Part shown: positions 7,559 through 16,800 of the stretch, piece by piece
Layout of the letters: every line of letters starts with the position of its first letter
Numbering within the stretch: the first letter of the stretch is position 1
Assembly (NCBI GenBank): GCA_028713555.1
Contig: JAQTOA010000008.1
Coordinates: 62,001 to 126,000, forward strand
DNA length: 64,000 bases
Direction of reading: 5' to 3'
Source: Sterolibacterium sp.
Lineage (GTDB): Bacteria > Pseudomonadota > Gammaproteobacteria > Burkholderiales > Rhodocyclaceae
The notes under the pieces: model-generated
What the model was told of the DNA's origin: nothing
The model's database searches: none
What the model saw: the letters and a program-made list of their open reading frames with translations, nothing else
Position numbers and translations under genes: made by a program

Positions 7559-10327
7559 TTATGGGATGGAGATGATGTTGTTTGCCAACAGATTCACCGC
7601 TACACCCGACAACGCACGGCCGGAAACTCCGTTTAGGGCATTCATGTTTGCGCCATCTTCGAATGTAATCGCTCCCGCCTTAGACATGATGGTACCCTTG
7701 AATGTGGTTGGGGCAGCGAGGTCAGTAGCACCTACTGGCACCCAGTACACGGTGGTATTGGCGTCAGTCGCGCCGCCAGCAAATCCCACAACTGTACCGG
7801 TTGCCGCGTTAAGAGTGGTGAGAACACGGATGATGTATTCACCTGGCCCATTCAAGGTAAAGCTCCCAGAGACGATGAGCGAACCACCGACGCAATATAC
7901 GCCTGGCACGACCGTGGTGTTGTTCAAAGTCGTATTTCCAACGTAGCTTGTATCACACGTACGGAGGTTGGCAGCATCAACAGCAGCCTTCATATCGTTT
8001 ACCGCGCTCGCTATCGTAGGATCGGTCGTGGCATAGACGTATCCGGGGGCGAGAGGAGGCGCGACATTCATGGTATATGAGCCGACATCACCCTTGACAA
8101 TGGTAGTACCCGCAACCGTATTGGTGAGAATGGTTCCGGACAGCACGGCAAAGTGAGCTGCGGTTCTGAGAAAGCCTGCTGGTGGTGGTGTTGGCCCTGG
8201 AGCCAATGCCGTAGTAAAGGTCGAGGGGTTCGGCACAAGGCCGCTTGCCAATGCATTGCCCGCTAGGTCCTTGGCACCGGTTGAGATTAAAACTGTATAC
8301 ATGGTGCCGAATTCGAGATTGCTTTGTGGCGTAAATGTTGCAGTCTTGTTTAACATATCGTAGACGACCGTACCAGTAGCCGGGCTTATGCCCCCGGACA
8401 AGGTAAAGTGTGCTGTGTTAATCGTTAAGGGGTCCATCGCCTCACTGAAGGTTACCTTGATCGCTTTGTAGATAGATACATTTATGTCAAATGCAACGGG
8501 ATCAACGGAGGTCACGGTGGGTGCGGTGGTATCTGGAATTGCACCGGTAGTCCAGTTCCATACATAGTCACTTGCCATCGGATTGCCTGCCAGGTCCTTA
8601 ACGCCGCTGGCCCCGCCTTTGATGGTAGCGGTATAGCCAGTACTGTAGGCGAGATTGTCCAGCGGGATGAATGTCGCGTTCAAGCCGGCGTAGCCAAGTG
8701 TTCCCGCTACCGCAGCGCTGGTTGCTGTATTCTTCAGCGTGAAATTCGCGTTGGTGATCGTCAAGGGATCCATTCCCTCGCTGAAGGTGGCGCCAGCTTT
8801 GGTGTTGACGGCGACGTTGGTCGCGCCATTGGCGTTGATCGTTCCGACTACCGTGGGTGCGGTAGTATCAGGCGCTGCACCGGTGGTCAAGTTCCACACG
8901 AAGTCACTGGTCATCGGATTGCCGGCCAGATCCTTGACGCCGCTGCCCCCGCCTTTGACGGTAACAGTGTAGTTGGTACTGAAGGCAAGAGTGCTCGTTG
9001 GGATGAATACCGCGCTCACGCCGGAGTAGCTGACTATGCCTGCTACCGCAGCGCTGGTTGCCGTATTCTTCAACGTGATATTTACGTTGGTGATCGTCAA
9101 GGGGTCCATCGCCTCGCTGAAAGTGGTGCCGACGCTGGTGTTGATGGCGACGTTGGTCGCGCTGTTGGCGGGGATGGTTCCAGTGACAGTGGGGGGAGTG
9201 GTATCGGGAGCTGCAGCCGTGGTCCAGCTAATGACGAAGTCACTGGCCAGTGGATTGCCTGCAAGATCCTTGGCGCCATTGACCCCGCCTTTGACGGTGA
9301 CGGTATAGTTGGTACTGCTGGCGAGATTGCTGGTCGGGATGAATACCGCATTAACGCCGGAGTAGCTCACTACACCTGCTATCGCAGTGCCGGTCGCCGT
9401 ATTCTTCAACGTGTAAGTCAGGTTACTGATCGTCAATGGATCCATCGCCTCGCTGAACGTGGCACCAGCCTTAGTGTTGATGGCTACGTTGGTCTGGCCG
9501 TTGGTTTGGATTGTCCCTGTTACCGTGGGTGGGGTGGTGTCGAGAGTCGCACCGGTGGTCCAGCTCCATACATAGTCACTGGCCAGTGCATTGCCAGCCA
9601 AGTCCTTGGCCCCGGTGGTAATCGTGGCGGTATAGGTGGTGTTGGCGGCAAGATTGCTTGCTGGTGTAAACGCCGCACTGACGCCAATGTAGGTCACCGT
9701 GCCGGAAATGGCCGTGGTCCCTTGCTTAAGGATAAATGTGTTCGTGGTGATCGTTGCGGGGTCCATCAACTCGCTGAACGTTGCGCCAGCCTTGGTGTTG
9801 GATGCCACACCGGTGGCATTCGTCAGTGGCGCCGTTAAAGTCACTGTGGGTGCGGTGGTATCAGGTGCTAAACCAGTTGTAAAAGTCCATACAAAGTTAC
9901 TGGCCAGCGGAATGCCAGCAGCGCTCTTGGCTCCGGAGGTCACCGTGACAGTACACACGGTGCTGGGTGGAAGACTGGTTGCCGCAGGAAGAGTCAGCGT
10001 TGCCACATTGCCTGCTGCCAAGTAGGTCACCGTTCCGGTGACGGGCGTTCCAGATGGGCATGCCAGCGTAAAGCTGGTTGTGGTAAGCGTGGTGGAATCC
10101 ATCGCCCCGCTGAAGACGGCAGCGAATATTTTGGTATTGATTGGCACACCGGTGGCGCTTGGCAGAGGAGCTACAGTAGTCACTGTGGGCGTAAGTCCAG
10201 CAGCGCCGCCTCCGCCCACGATTGGATCCCCGCCGCCTCCGCCTCCGCATCCTACTGCCAAGGCGCTTAGCAGCAATGCCATGAACCATGTCAGGAATCC
10301 TGAATATCCTTCGTATTTGTTTTTCAT
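7559..10327 (-). CDS. Second large lipoprotein with Big_5 repeats and C-terminal DUF3494 domain
   Basis: The start is the ATG at 10327, matching the paralogue's start. The 922-residue product has a nearly identical N-terminus (KYEGYSGFLTWFMALLLSAL, lipobox LAVGC, Gly run). Six Big_5 domains of about 112 residues follow (APTVVGTINANGATNVAVN and similar). A DUF3494 domain closes the protein (starting LRTAAHFAVLSGTILTNT). Its DUF3494 domain is only distantly similar to that of 4309-7092, and its inner Ig repeats also differ, while the N-terminal part and upstream region are nearly the same. So the duplicate either diverged strongly or was partly replaced. Likely surface-exposed; ligand unknown. 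Confidence 0.88.
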   Translation of the reverse strand: MKNKYEGYSGFLTWFMALLLSALAVGCGGGGGGDPIVGGGGAAGLTPTVTTVAPLPSATGVPINTKIFAAVFSGAMDSTTLTTTSFTLACPSGTPVTGTVTYLAAGNVATLTLPAATSLPPSTVCTVTVTSGAKSAAGIPLASNFVWTFTTGLAPDTTAPTVTLTAPLTNATGVASNTKAGATFSELMDPATITTNTFILKQGTTAISGTVTYIGVSAAFTPASNLAANTTYTATITTGAKDLAGNALASDYVWSWTTGATLDTTPPTVTGTIQTNGQTNVAINTKAGATFSEAMDPLTISNLTYTLKNTATGTAIAGVVSYSGVNAVFIPTSNLASSTNYTVTVKGGVNGAKDLAGNPLASDFVISWTTAAAPDTTPPTVTGTIPANSATNVAINTSVGTTFSEAMDPLTITNVNITLKNTATSAAVAGIVSYSGVSAVFIPTSTLAFSTNYTVTVKGGGSGVKDLAGNPMTSDFVWNLTTGAAPDTTAPTVVGTINANGATNVAVNTKAGATFSEGMDPLTITNANFTLKNTATSAAVAGTLGYAGLNATFIPLDNLAYSTGYTATIKGGASGVKDLAGNPMASDYVWNWTTGAIPDTTAPTVTSVDPVAFDINVSIYKAIKVTFSEAMDPLTINTAHFTLSGGISPATGTVVYDMLNKTATFTPQSNLEFGTMYTVLISTGAKDLAGNALASGLVPNPSTFTTALAPGPTPPPAGFLRTAAHFAVLSGTILTNTVAGTTIVKGDVGSYTMNVAPPLAPGYVYATTDPTIASAVNDMKAAVDAANLRTCDTSYVGNTTLNNTTVVPGVYCVGGSLIVSGSFTLNGPGEYIIRVLTTLNAATGTVVGFAGGATDANTTVYWVPVGATDLAAPTTFKGTIMSKAGAITFEDGANMNALNGVSGRALSGVAVNLLANNIISIP
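8541..9884. repeat. 336-bp tandem repeats encoding Big_5 domains
   Basis: A marker close to gcaccggtggtccag occurs at 8541, 8877, 9213 and 9549, spaced exactly 336 bases (112 codons). This array differs in unit length and sequence from the 330-bp array of the neighbouring paralogue. Confidence 0.8.
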
Positions 10328-10494
10328 TTGCTTCACCTCTTCTATCTGATCCAGAAAACCATCGATCCAATTGAATGCGAATCGCCCTTGGTCGCTGCAC
10401 ACGCTGACGTTCTGCACAATTGCTCTTGCGCGGAACTCCACAGTCCTAAGTATTCCCCTCCACTGCAAGAGCGTCTGTGCGGTGACGTACATAA
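10328..10494 (-). repeat. Duplicated upstream region, copy 2
   Basis: This is the copy of 7093-7258 in front of the second DUF3494 gene. Similarity ends sharply at cgtacataa. The rest of the stretch to the next gene (10495-10653) shows no feature I can support. Confidence 0.8.
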
Positions 10495-10653
10495 GCGGGA
10501 GGATGGTTTCCTCGCCATCAAACAGAGGGTTAGGACGAACGATGCCTACTGAAACAGACTCTCAAGGAAACTTCCATGCGTACGCTGGCGCACAGACTGT
10601 ATGTGTGGCCAGGAACAAGATGCGCAGCAGAGGAACAACCTGAGGAGTTTGAG

Positions 10654-10878
10654 ATGAACTGGGATATCGTTGAAGGCAACTGGAAGCAATTCAAGGGTAC
10701 GCTGAAGGTGCAGTGGGGCAACTACACCGACAACCACTTCGACGTGAGAGCTGGCAAGCGCCTTCATTTGGCGGGACAGATTCAGGCAGACTCCGGCGTC
10801 ACCAGGGACGAAGCCGAGCAGCAGATGCGGCGCTTTGCAAAGTGCAACAAGGACTATCGTCGGAAAAGCGCCACCTGA
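10654..10878 (+). CDS. CsbD-family stress protein
   Basis: The 74-residue protein starts at the ATG at 10654, with TGAGGAG about 7 bases upstream. The longer in-frame start at 10576 lacks support. It has the CsbD hallmark MNWDIVEGNWKQFKG near the N-terminus, then a helical, charged body. CsbD proteins are small, hydrophilic, general-stress-induced proteins of unknown mechanism. It is followed at 145 bases by the receiver-DUF1003 gene on the same strand. Confidence 0.9.
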   Translation: MNWDIVEGNWKQFKGTLKVQWGNYTDNHFDVRAGKRLHLAGQIQADSGVTRDEAEQQMRRFAKCNKDYRRKSAT

Positions 10879-11023
10879 TTCGGCCGCAGCGGCGCGGAGC
10901 GGGACCAAGCCGCCACCGCGGAGAGCCAAACCGGGGTCCGTCGTCAGGAGGCACCGCAAAGAAGCGGCGTGGCGAACTGATCGACCTCCTGCATTCCTGT
11001 GAACCAGATCCCAAGGCAGGACA

Positions 11024-11992
11024 ATGATCGCCGAATCCGCAATTCTTAACGCCAACATCCTGATTGCCGATGATCTGGCATCCAATGTCAGCCTGCTTGA
11101 GCGCATCCTGAGGACCGCTGGATATACCTCCATCGCGTCGACCACCAATCCGTTGGAGGTCTGCGCGCTGCAGCGGAGAAACCGTTATGAACTGATCCTG
11201 CTCGATATCGAGATGCCCGGCATGGATGGATTCCAGGTCATGGAACGCATGAAGGAAATCAAAACGGACCACTTCCCCCCGGTGCTCGTCATCACCGCCG
11301 AGCCGAACCACAAGCTGCGCGCGCTGCAATGCGGCGCGAAAGACTTCATCAGCAAGCCGTTCGAACTTGTTGAGGTGGTGACTCGCGTCCATAACATGCT
11401 GGAAGCGCATTTGTTGGAAAAGGAAATCGCCGACCACAAGGAAGACAATCCGGCACTTTCCAACGTCATTCAGCAGAACATTCGCAAGATCATCCAGGTC
11501 CGAATGAAGGCCGTCCGCGAACAAAGTTTGCAGGACCGCATCGCCAATGCCATGACCTCTTTTTCGGGCAGCATGACCTTCTTTTATGTGCATATCGCCT
11601 GGTTTGGCGGCTGGATTCTGCTAAATACCGGCCATCTCGGCATCCCTTCCTTCGACCCATTCCCCTATGGGCTCCTGACGATGGTGGTGTCGCTGGAAGC
11701 GATTTTCCTGGCTACATTCGTACTCATGAGCCAGAACCTCTTTGCCAAGGAAGCCGCGCGGCTGACCGACCTGGGTTTGCAGACCGGTCTGCTTACCGAA
11801 CGTGAATTGACCCGGGTGCTGCAAATGCTCCATGCCATCCAAAACAAAATCGGCATCACCAACAATGAGGATAGCGACCGTGCAGACGCTGACCTTGAAA
11901 TGGAAACCAGGCTCGAAGACGTGCTGTCTGAAACCGAGCGTCTGCAACGACGCGAGCAGAGGGGCCCGCGCCAGAACCGAAAGTTGAAATAG
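11024..11992 (+). CDS. Response regulator fused to a DUF1003 membrane domain
   Basis: The 322-residue protein has an N-terminal receiver domain (about 10-130) with Asp61 in LILLDIEMPGMDG, VITAE and the Lys in ISKPFE. A helical linker follows. From about 170 it matches DUF1003: QDRIANAMTSFSGSM, two hydrophobic helices (about 187-205 and 219-240), then the family signature SLEAIFLATFVLMSQN. The last 70 residues are charged and coiled-coil-like. DUF1003 proteins usually stand alone as small membrane proteins, so a phospho-receiver controlling one is uncommon. The cognate kinase is not adjacent. Confidence 0.88.
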   Translation: MIAESAILNANILIADDLASNVSLLERILRTAGYTSIASTTNPLEVCALQRRNRYELILLDIEMPGMDGFQVMERMKEIKTDHFPPVLVITAEPNHKLRALQCGAKDFISKPFELVEVVTRVHNMLEAHLLEKEIADHKEDNPALSNVIQQNIRKIIQVRMKAVREQSLQDRIANAMTSFSGSMTFFYVHIAWFGGWILLNTGHLGIPSFDPFPYGLLTMVVSLEAIFLATFVLMSQNLFAKEAARLTDLGLQTGLLTERELTRVLQMLHAIQNKIGITNNEDSDRADADLEMETRLEDVLSETERLQRREQRGPRQNRKLK

Positions 11993-12194
11993 CGGTTCTC
12001 TTAAAGGCGCACTATGTGCGCCACCGTACCGACCGCACCGGTTGTTGCGACTTATGCTGCCTTCAAGGTTTCGACATGGCTTGCGGGGGGTTGCGCTCCG
12101 CCAGGATCGGTTCTCTGTACAGAATACCCCGCAGGCAGCGTTGTCCGAAACCGAATCAAGCAATCCCGTTTTACTCACATTTGGAGAATCAACC

Positions 12195-12509
12195 ATGAAA
12201 CAACTTAGCAAATATCTTTCCGCACTTTTCGTCGCCATTGCACTGGTGTCCGTCGTGGGTTGTGCGTCCACCTCGACGCATGAGGGAACCGGCCAGTACG
12301 TCGATGACAGCGTAATTACCACCAAGGTTAAGGCAGCCATCTTCAACGAACCTACCTTGAAATCGGCCGAGATCAATGTGGAGACTTTCAAGGGCGTGGT
12401 CCAATTGAGCGGTTTTGTGAGTTCCCGCGAGGCCGAAAGCAAAGCCGTCGAGGTGGCACGCAACGTCAATGGCGTGACGTCTGTCAGGAATGACATGCGG
12501 CTCAAGTAA
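12195..12509 (+). CDS. BON-domain lipoprotein
   Basis: The start is the ATG at 12195, with GGAG about 8 bases upstream. The 104-residue product has a lipoprotein signal ending in VVGC and one BON domain (about 37-103: DDSVITTKVKAAIFNEP, GVVQLSGFVSSR, VNGVTSVRNDM). It belongs to the OsmY-like small lipoproteins predicted to sit in the periplasm. It is similar in layout to 2594-3016 but shorter, lacking the Ala-rich linker. It is probably monocistronic, with an imperfect hairpin just downstream. Confidence 0.88.
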   Translation: MKQLSKYLSALFVAIALVSVVGCASTSTHEGTGQYVDDSVITTKVKAAIFNEPTLKSAEINVETFKGVVQLSGFVSSREAESKAVEVARNVNGVTSVRNDMRLK

Positions 12510-12526
12510 GCAATAACCGAGTGCGG

Positions 12527-12558
12527 GCCACTGCTGGACTTTAATGTCCGGGAGTGGC
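12527..12558 (+). terminator. Imperfect hairpin downstream of the BON gene
   Basis: Arms of 13 bases (12527-12539 and 12546-12558) pair with two mismatches around a 6-base loop, 18 bases after the BON stop. No T-run follows, so the terminator role is tentative. Confidence 0.4.
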
Positions 12559-12629
12559 TACGCGGGAACCCCCTTATTCAGTAATACCCCTGCTGTATCC
12601 TCCAGGCAGATTAGGCTGAGCGCTTCCGA

Positions 12630-13814
12630 ATGACAGCAATTGCGACTCTTGAATCTGAAGCTTCGGCAGATATTCAATCCCCTGCGGAGCTAGAGTCGGT
12701 AGTGTCGCTGGTCACAATCCCGGTGAAAGAGGCTGCTCATGGCATGGCGCCGATCATCCTCGCTACGGTTGCCGTGGTGTTCGCATTGAAGTGGGCGCAG
12801 AGTTTCTTCATCTCCCTGTTGCTTGGTGTACTCTTTGCCTACACACTGAATCGCCTCGTCGTGTGGCTGGAACGGATCAAGATCCCGCGCGTGGTGGGTA
12901 CCAGCATGGTGATGTTGGCTGTGGTATCCACGCTGTCCCTGGGAACCTACTTACTACGCGGCCAGATGCAAACCATACTCGACCAGTTGCCTGAAGCGGC
13001 GAGCAAGTTGTCGGCCGGTCTCGCCAGCCTGAGCGAGGGCCAGTTCAGTACCATGCAGAAGGTGCAAAGCGCGGCGAACCAGATCGAGAAAGCGACCAGC
13101 CAGGCGACAGGCATGCCGGCGCGGCCCAAACAGCCGGCGACGCACGTCGTCATCGATGCACCCGGCTTCAAGCTCGGCAACTTTCTTTGGGTGGGTTCGA
13201 TGGGTGCCGCAGGTTTTATCGGTCAGGCAGCCATGGTGCTGTTCCTGACTTTCTTCCTGCTGCTCTCGGGCGACACCTTCAAGAGAAAGCTGGTGCGGGT
13301 TACGGGGCCCTCGTTGTCGAACAAGAAGATCACCGTACACATTCTCGATGACATCAATGCTTCCATCCAGCGCTACATGTTCATGTTACTGTCGACCAAC
13401 GTGCTGGTGGGACTGCTGACCTGGATCGCGCTGCGCTGGATCGGCCTGGAGAACGCCGGCGCCTGGGCGGTGGCCGCCGGGCTGTTCCACGTCATCCCGT
13501 ACTTCGGTCCGGCTGTCACCGCCGCCGCGATTGGCATGGCGGCCTTCATGCAGTTTGAACTGTTGTCGACGGCGCTGCTGGTGGCTGGAGTTTCGCTGGC
13601 GATCGCCACGCTGGTCGGAACCTTCGTCACCACCTGGATGACGGGCAGGATCGCCAAAATGAACAAGGCTGCGGTGTTCATCGCGCTGCTGTTCTGGGCA
13701 TGGCTGTGGGGCATCTGGGGCATGCTGCTGAGCATTCCGATCACGGTCATCGTGAAAGTGGTGGCTCAGCATGTCGAGCAACTCGAATCGGTAGCCGAAT
13801 TGCTGGGGGAATAG
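12630..13814 (+). CDS. AI-2E family (PerM/TqsA-like) inner-membrane transporter
   Basis: The 394-residue protein has the AI-2E transporter layout. A hydrophobic pair lies at about 38-85 and a third helix at about 90-110. A soluble amphipathic region (about 115-190) leads to the conserved helices with FIGQAAMVLFLTFFLLLSGD. The C-terminal block contains FHVIPYFGPAVTAAAIG and the ending WGMLLSIPITVIVKVV. Members export autoinducer-2 or act as other exchangers; the substrate cannot be told here. No strong ribosome site precedes the ATG. The gene ends about 60 bases before the glucan synthase gene on the same strand, so export of a related compound is possible but unproven. Confidence 0.88.
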   Translation: MTAIATLESEASADIQSPAELESVVSLVTIPVKEAAHGMAPIILATVAVVFALKWAQSFFISLLLGVLFAYTLNRLVVWLERIKIPRVVGTSMVMLAVVSTLSLGTYLLRGQMQTILDQLPEAASKLSAGLASLSEGQFSTMQKVQSAANQIEKATSQATGMPARPKQPATHVVIDAPGFKLGNFLWVGSMGAAGFIGQAAMVLFLTFFLLLSGDTFKRKLVRVTGPSLSNKKITVHILDDINASIQRYMFMLLSTNVLVGLLTWIALRWIGLENAGAWAVAAGLFHVIPYFGPAVTAAAIGMAAFMQFELLSTALLVAGVSLAIATLVGTFVTTWMTGRIAKMNKAAVFIALLFWAWLWGIWGMLLSIPITVIVKVVAQHVEQLESVAELLGE

Positions 13815-13876
13815 GGGCGGTTCTCAGTCGGTGCGCTGTGTAGCGTTGAAATGTTATTTCAAGGAAAGACCCCAAA

Positions 13877-16800
13877 TTGAATTCCGGCACAAAGCTCGGC
13901 GGGTACTGGCAGCAGTTGAAGACGCTGCATAAGGGCAGCGTCTTGAATCGCATTCGCCCGGACGAAGAGCCTCCGTTGCGCTCGGAGTTGTTCAGCGCCG
14001 ATCAGATGGCGCAGCATGGCAAGGCGCTTGCGGCGTCACACCAGTTGGCGCCGGGGCGTGCGCCGGACCAGCTTCTGGTGCGATTGGCAGCCAACGAAAA
14101 CGTCCTGGTCGGCGTGTGCAAGCAGCTCACGGCAGCAGTCACGGCCAAACGCCGTATCACGCCGGCAGGGGAATGGCTGCTCGACAACTTCTATCTGATC
14201 GAAGAACAGATCCGCACGGCCAAGAGACATCTGCCCAAGGGGTACAGCCGGGAGCTGCCGCGCCTGGAGGACGGGCCGGCAGACAATCGTCCGCGCGTGT
14301 ATGACATCGCGCTGGAGATCGTAGCGCATGGCGATGGCCATGTGGATACCAAAAGACTCAGCCGCTTCGTAACAGCTTACCAGAGCGTCACAACCCTCAA
14401 GCTTGGGGAGTTGTGGGCGATTCCGATCATGTTGCGACTGGCCGTCATCGAGAATCTCCGTCGCGTTGGCGTGCAAATTTCCGTCGGCTTTGCCGAGAGA
14501 AACTTGGCCGGTACCTGGGCGGATCGGATGATGGAGACCGCCGCGCAGGACCCGAAGAGTCTGATTTTGGTGATCGCTGACATGGCGCGCTCAAATCCGC
14601 CGATGGTTGGCGCATTCGTCGCGGAACTCGCTCGCCGCTTGCAGGGAAGAGGCCCCACCTTGGCCTTGCCGCTGACCTGGATCGAGCAGCGACTCTCCGA
14701 ATCAGGCCTGACGATCGAGCAGTTGGTGCAGGCTGAGATTCAGCAGCAAGCCGCCGATCAGGTCTCCATCAGTAATAGCATCGGCAGCCTGCGGATTCTG
14801 GGCGCGATGGACTGGCGCGAATTCGTCGAGAGCATGAGCGTCGTCGAACAGACATTGAAAGAGGATCCAGGCGGCGTTTACGGCCGGATGGATTTTGCCA
14901 CCCGCGATCGTTACCGTCATGCCACGGAGAGGATCGCCAAGCACAGCCATCACTCCGAGGAAGCGGTGGCGCGCAAGGCGGTCGAGCTGGCGAGCGCCGG
15001 AGCGGCACGCGATAGCGGCAGCGGAACCGATCATCGTGTCGGGCACGTCGGTTTCTACCTCATCGGCAGGGGCATAGCGGAACTCGAGATGGCGGTAAAA
15101 TCGCGCCTTTCCGGCAGCGAAGTCTTGCGCAGAGCAGCGGGTCGCTTCCCGTTGCTCCTGTATCTGGGCAGCATCACGCTGATCACGGCGATCATCAGCG
15201 CCAGCCTGCTGGCACGGGAGCTGGCCGACGGGATGTTCGCCGGTGTGTGGTATTGGGCGGTGATTCCGGTCGGCTTCATCGCGTTGCTGGCCGCCAGCCA
15301 GTTGGCTATGGCGCTGGTAAATTGGCTGGCAACCCTGCTGGTGGAGCCACATCCGCTCGCCAGGCTGGACTTCTCAACAGGAATCCCGAAGCAATCGCGC
15401 ACCCTGGTGGTGGTCCCAACCATGCTCACCAGCGCTGCCAGCATCGAGGAGCTGGTCGAGGCGATGGAAGTCAGGTTTCTGGCAAATCGCGATGCCTGCC
15501 TGCACTTCGGCCTATTGACCGATTTTTGCGACGCGCACCATGAAGCACTGGCCGCGGACGCCTCACTGCTGCAACTGGCCCGAACCAGGATAGATGAACT
15601 GAACAAGAAATACGCCAGTGACGAGATTTTCTTCCTGTTCCATCGCCCGCGGCAATGGAACTCGCAGGAACGGCTCTGGATGGGATACGAGCGCAAGCGC
15701 GGCAAGCTGGCTGACCTGAACGCCCTGCTGCGCGGCAAACCTTGTGGCCAGCGTGATGGCGCCAAACTTAGCGCCACCGATGGTTTTTCGCTGGTCGTCG
15801 GCAATACCGCGGTTCTGTCCGGCGTGAAGTACGTCATCACCCTGGACACGGATACGCAATTGCCGCGCGATGCCGCTCGACAATTTGTCGGCGCCATGGC
15901 GCACCCGTTGAATCGTCCCCACTACGACCCAGCGCAGCGGCGTGTCACCGAAGGCTATGGCATCCTGCAACCGTGCGTGGCGGTCAGCCTGCCGGGGACC
16001 GCCAGTTCGCGTTACGCGCGCCTGTATGGTGGGGAGCCGGGCATCGACCCCTACACGCGCGTCGTCTCGAATGTCTATCAGGATGTGTTCGGCGAAGGGT
16101 CGTTTATCGGCAAAGGGATCTACGACGTCGATGCGTTCGAGCAAGCCCTTGCTGGACGCTTCCCCGAGAACCACATCCTCAGTCACGATCTGATCGAGGG
16201 GTGCTACGCGCGCGCCGGGCTGTTGAGCGATGTGCAGCTGTACGAGGACTACCCGGCCAGCTACCGCGCCGACGTAAACCGCCGCTACCGCTGGATGCGC
16301 GGCGATTGGCAGCTGGCTGGCTGGCTGCTGCGGCGCGTCCCCAGCGGAGGCAAGCAGCCTCAAGCGAATCCGCTTTCGGCGTTGTCGCAATGGAAACTGA
16401 TCGACAATCTGCGGCGCAGTCTGGTCCCCGCGGCGCTGATGCTGCTGTTGTTGCTGGGGTGGACGCTCCTGTCGCCGGCTTGGTTGTGGACCTGGTCGGT
16501 CATTGGCATCCTGCTGATTCCCTCCTTGTGCGCCGCACTCCTCGATCTGTTGCGCAAATCGGAAGAGGTGCTGCTGAGGCAGCACCTCGCGGCAGTTGCT
16601 GAATCGGCTGCGCGGCGCTTCATGCAGGTGGCGTTCGAGCTCGCCTGTCTCCCTTACGAGGCGTTCTTCAGTCTGGATGCCGTTGTGCGCACGGCTTGGC
16701 GGATGCTGGTGACACGCAGACGACTGCTCGAATGGAATCCATCCAGCGAGGTCGATCGCGAGTCCGCCAAGCGTGGCCGCAGCGACTTTGGCGAACTCAG

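Noticed and set aside
12014..12208. Short plus-strand frames before the second BON gene
   Set aside because: They lack ribosome sites and protein-like composition, and overlap the start of a clear lipoprotein gene.
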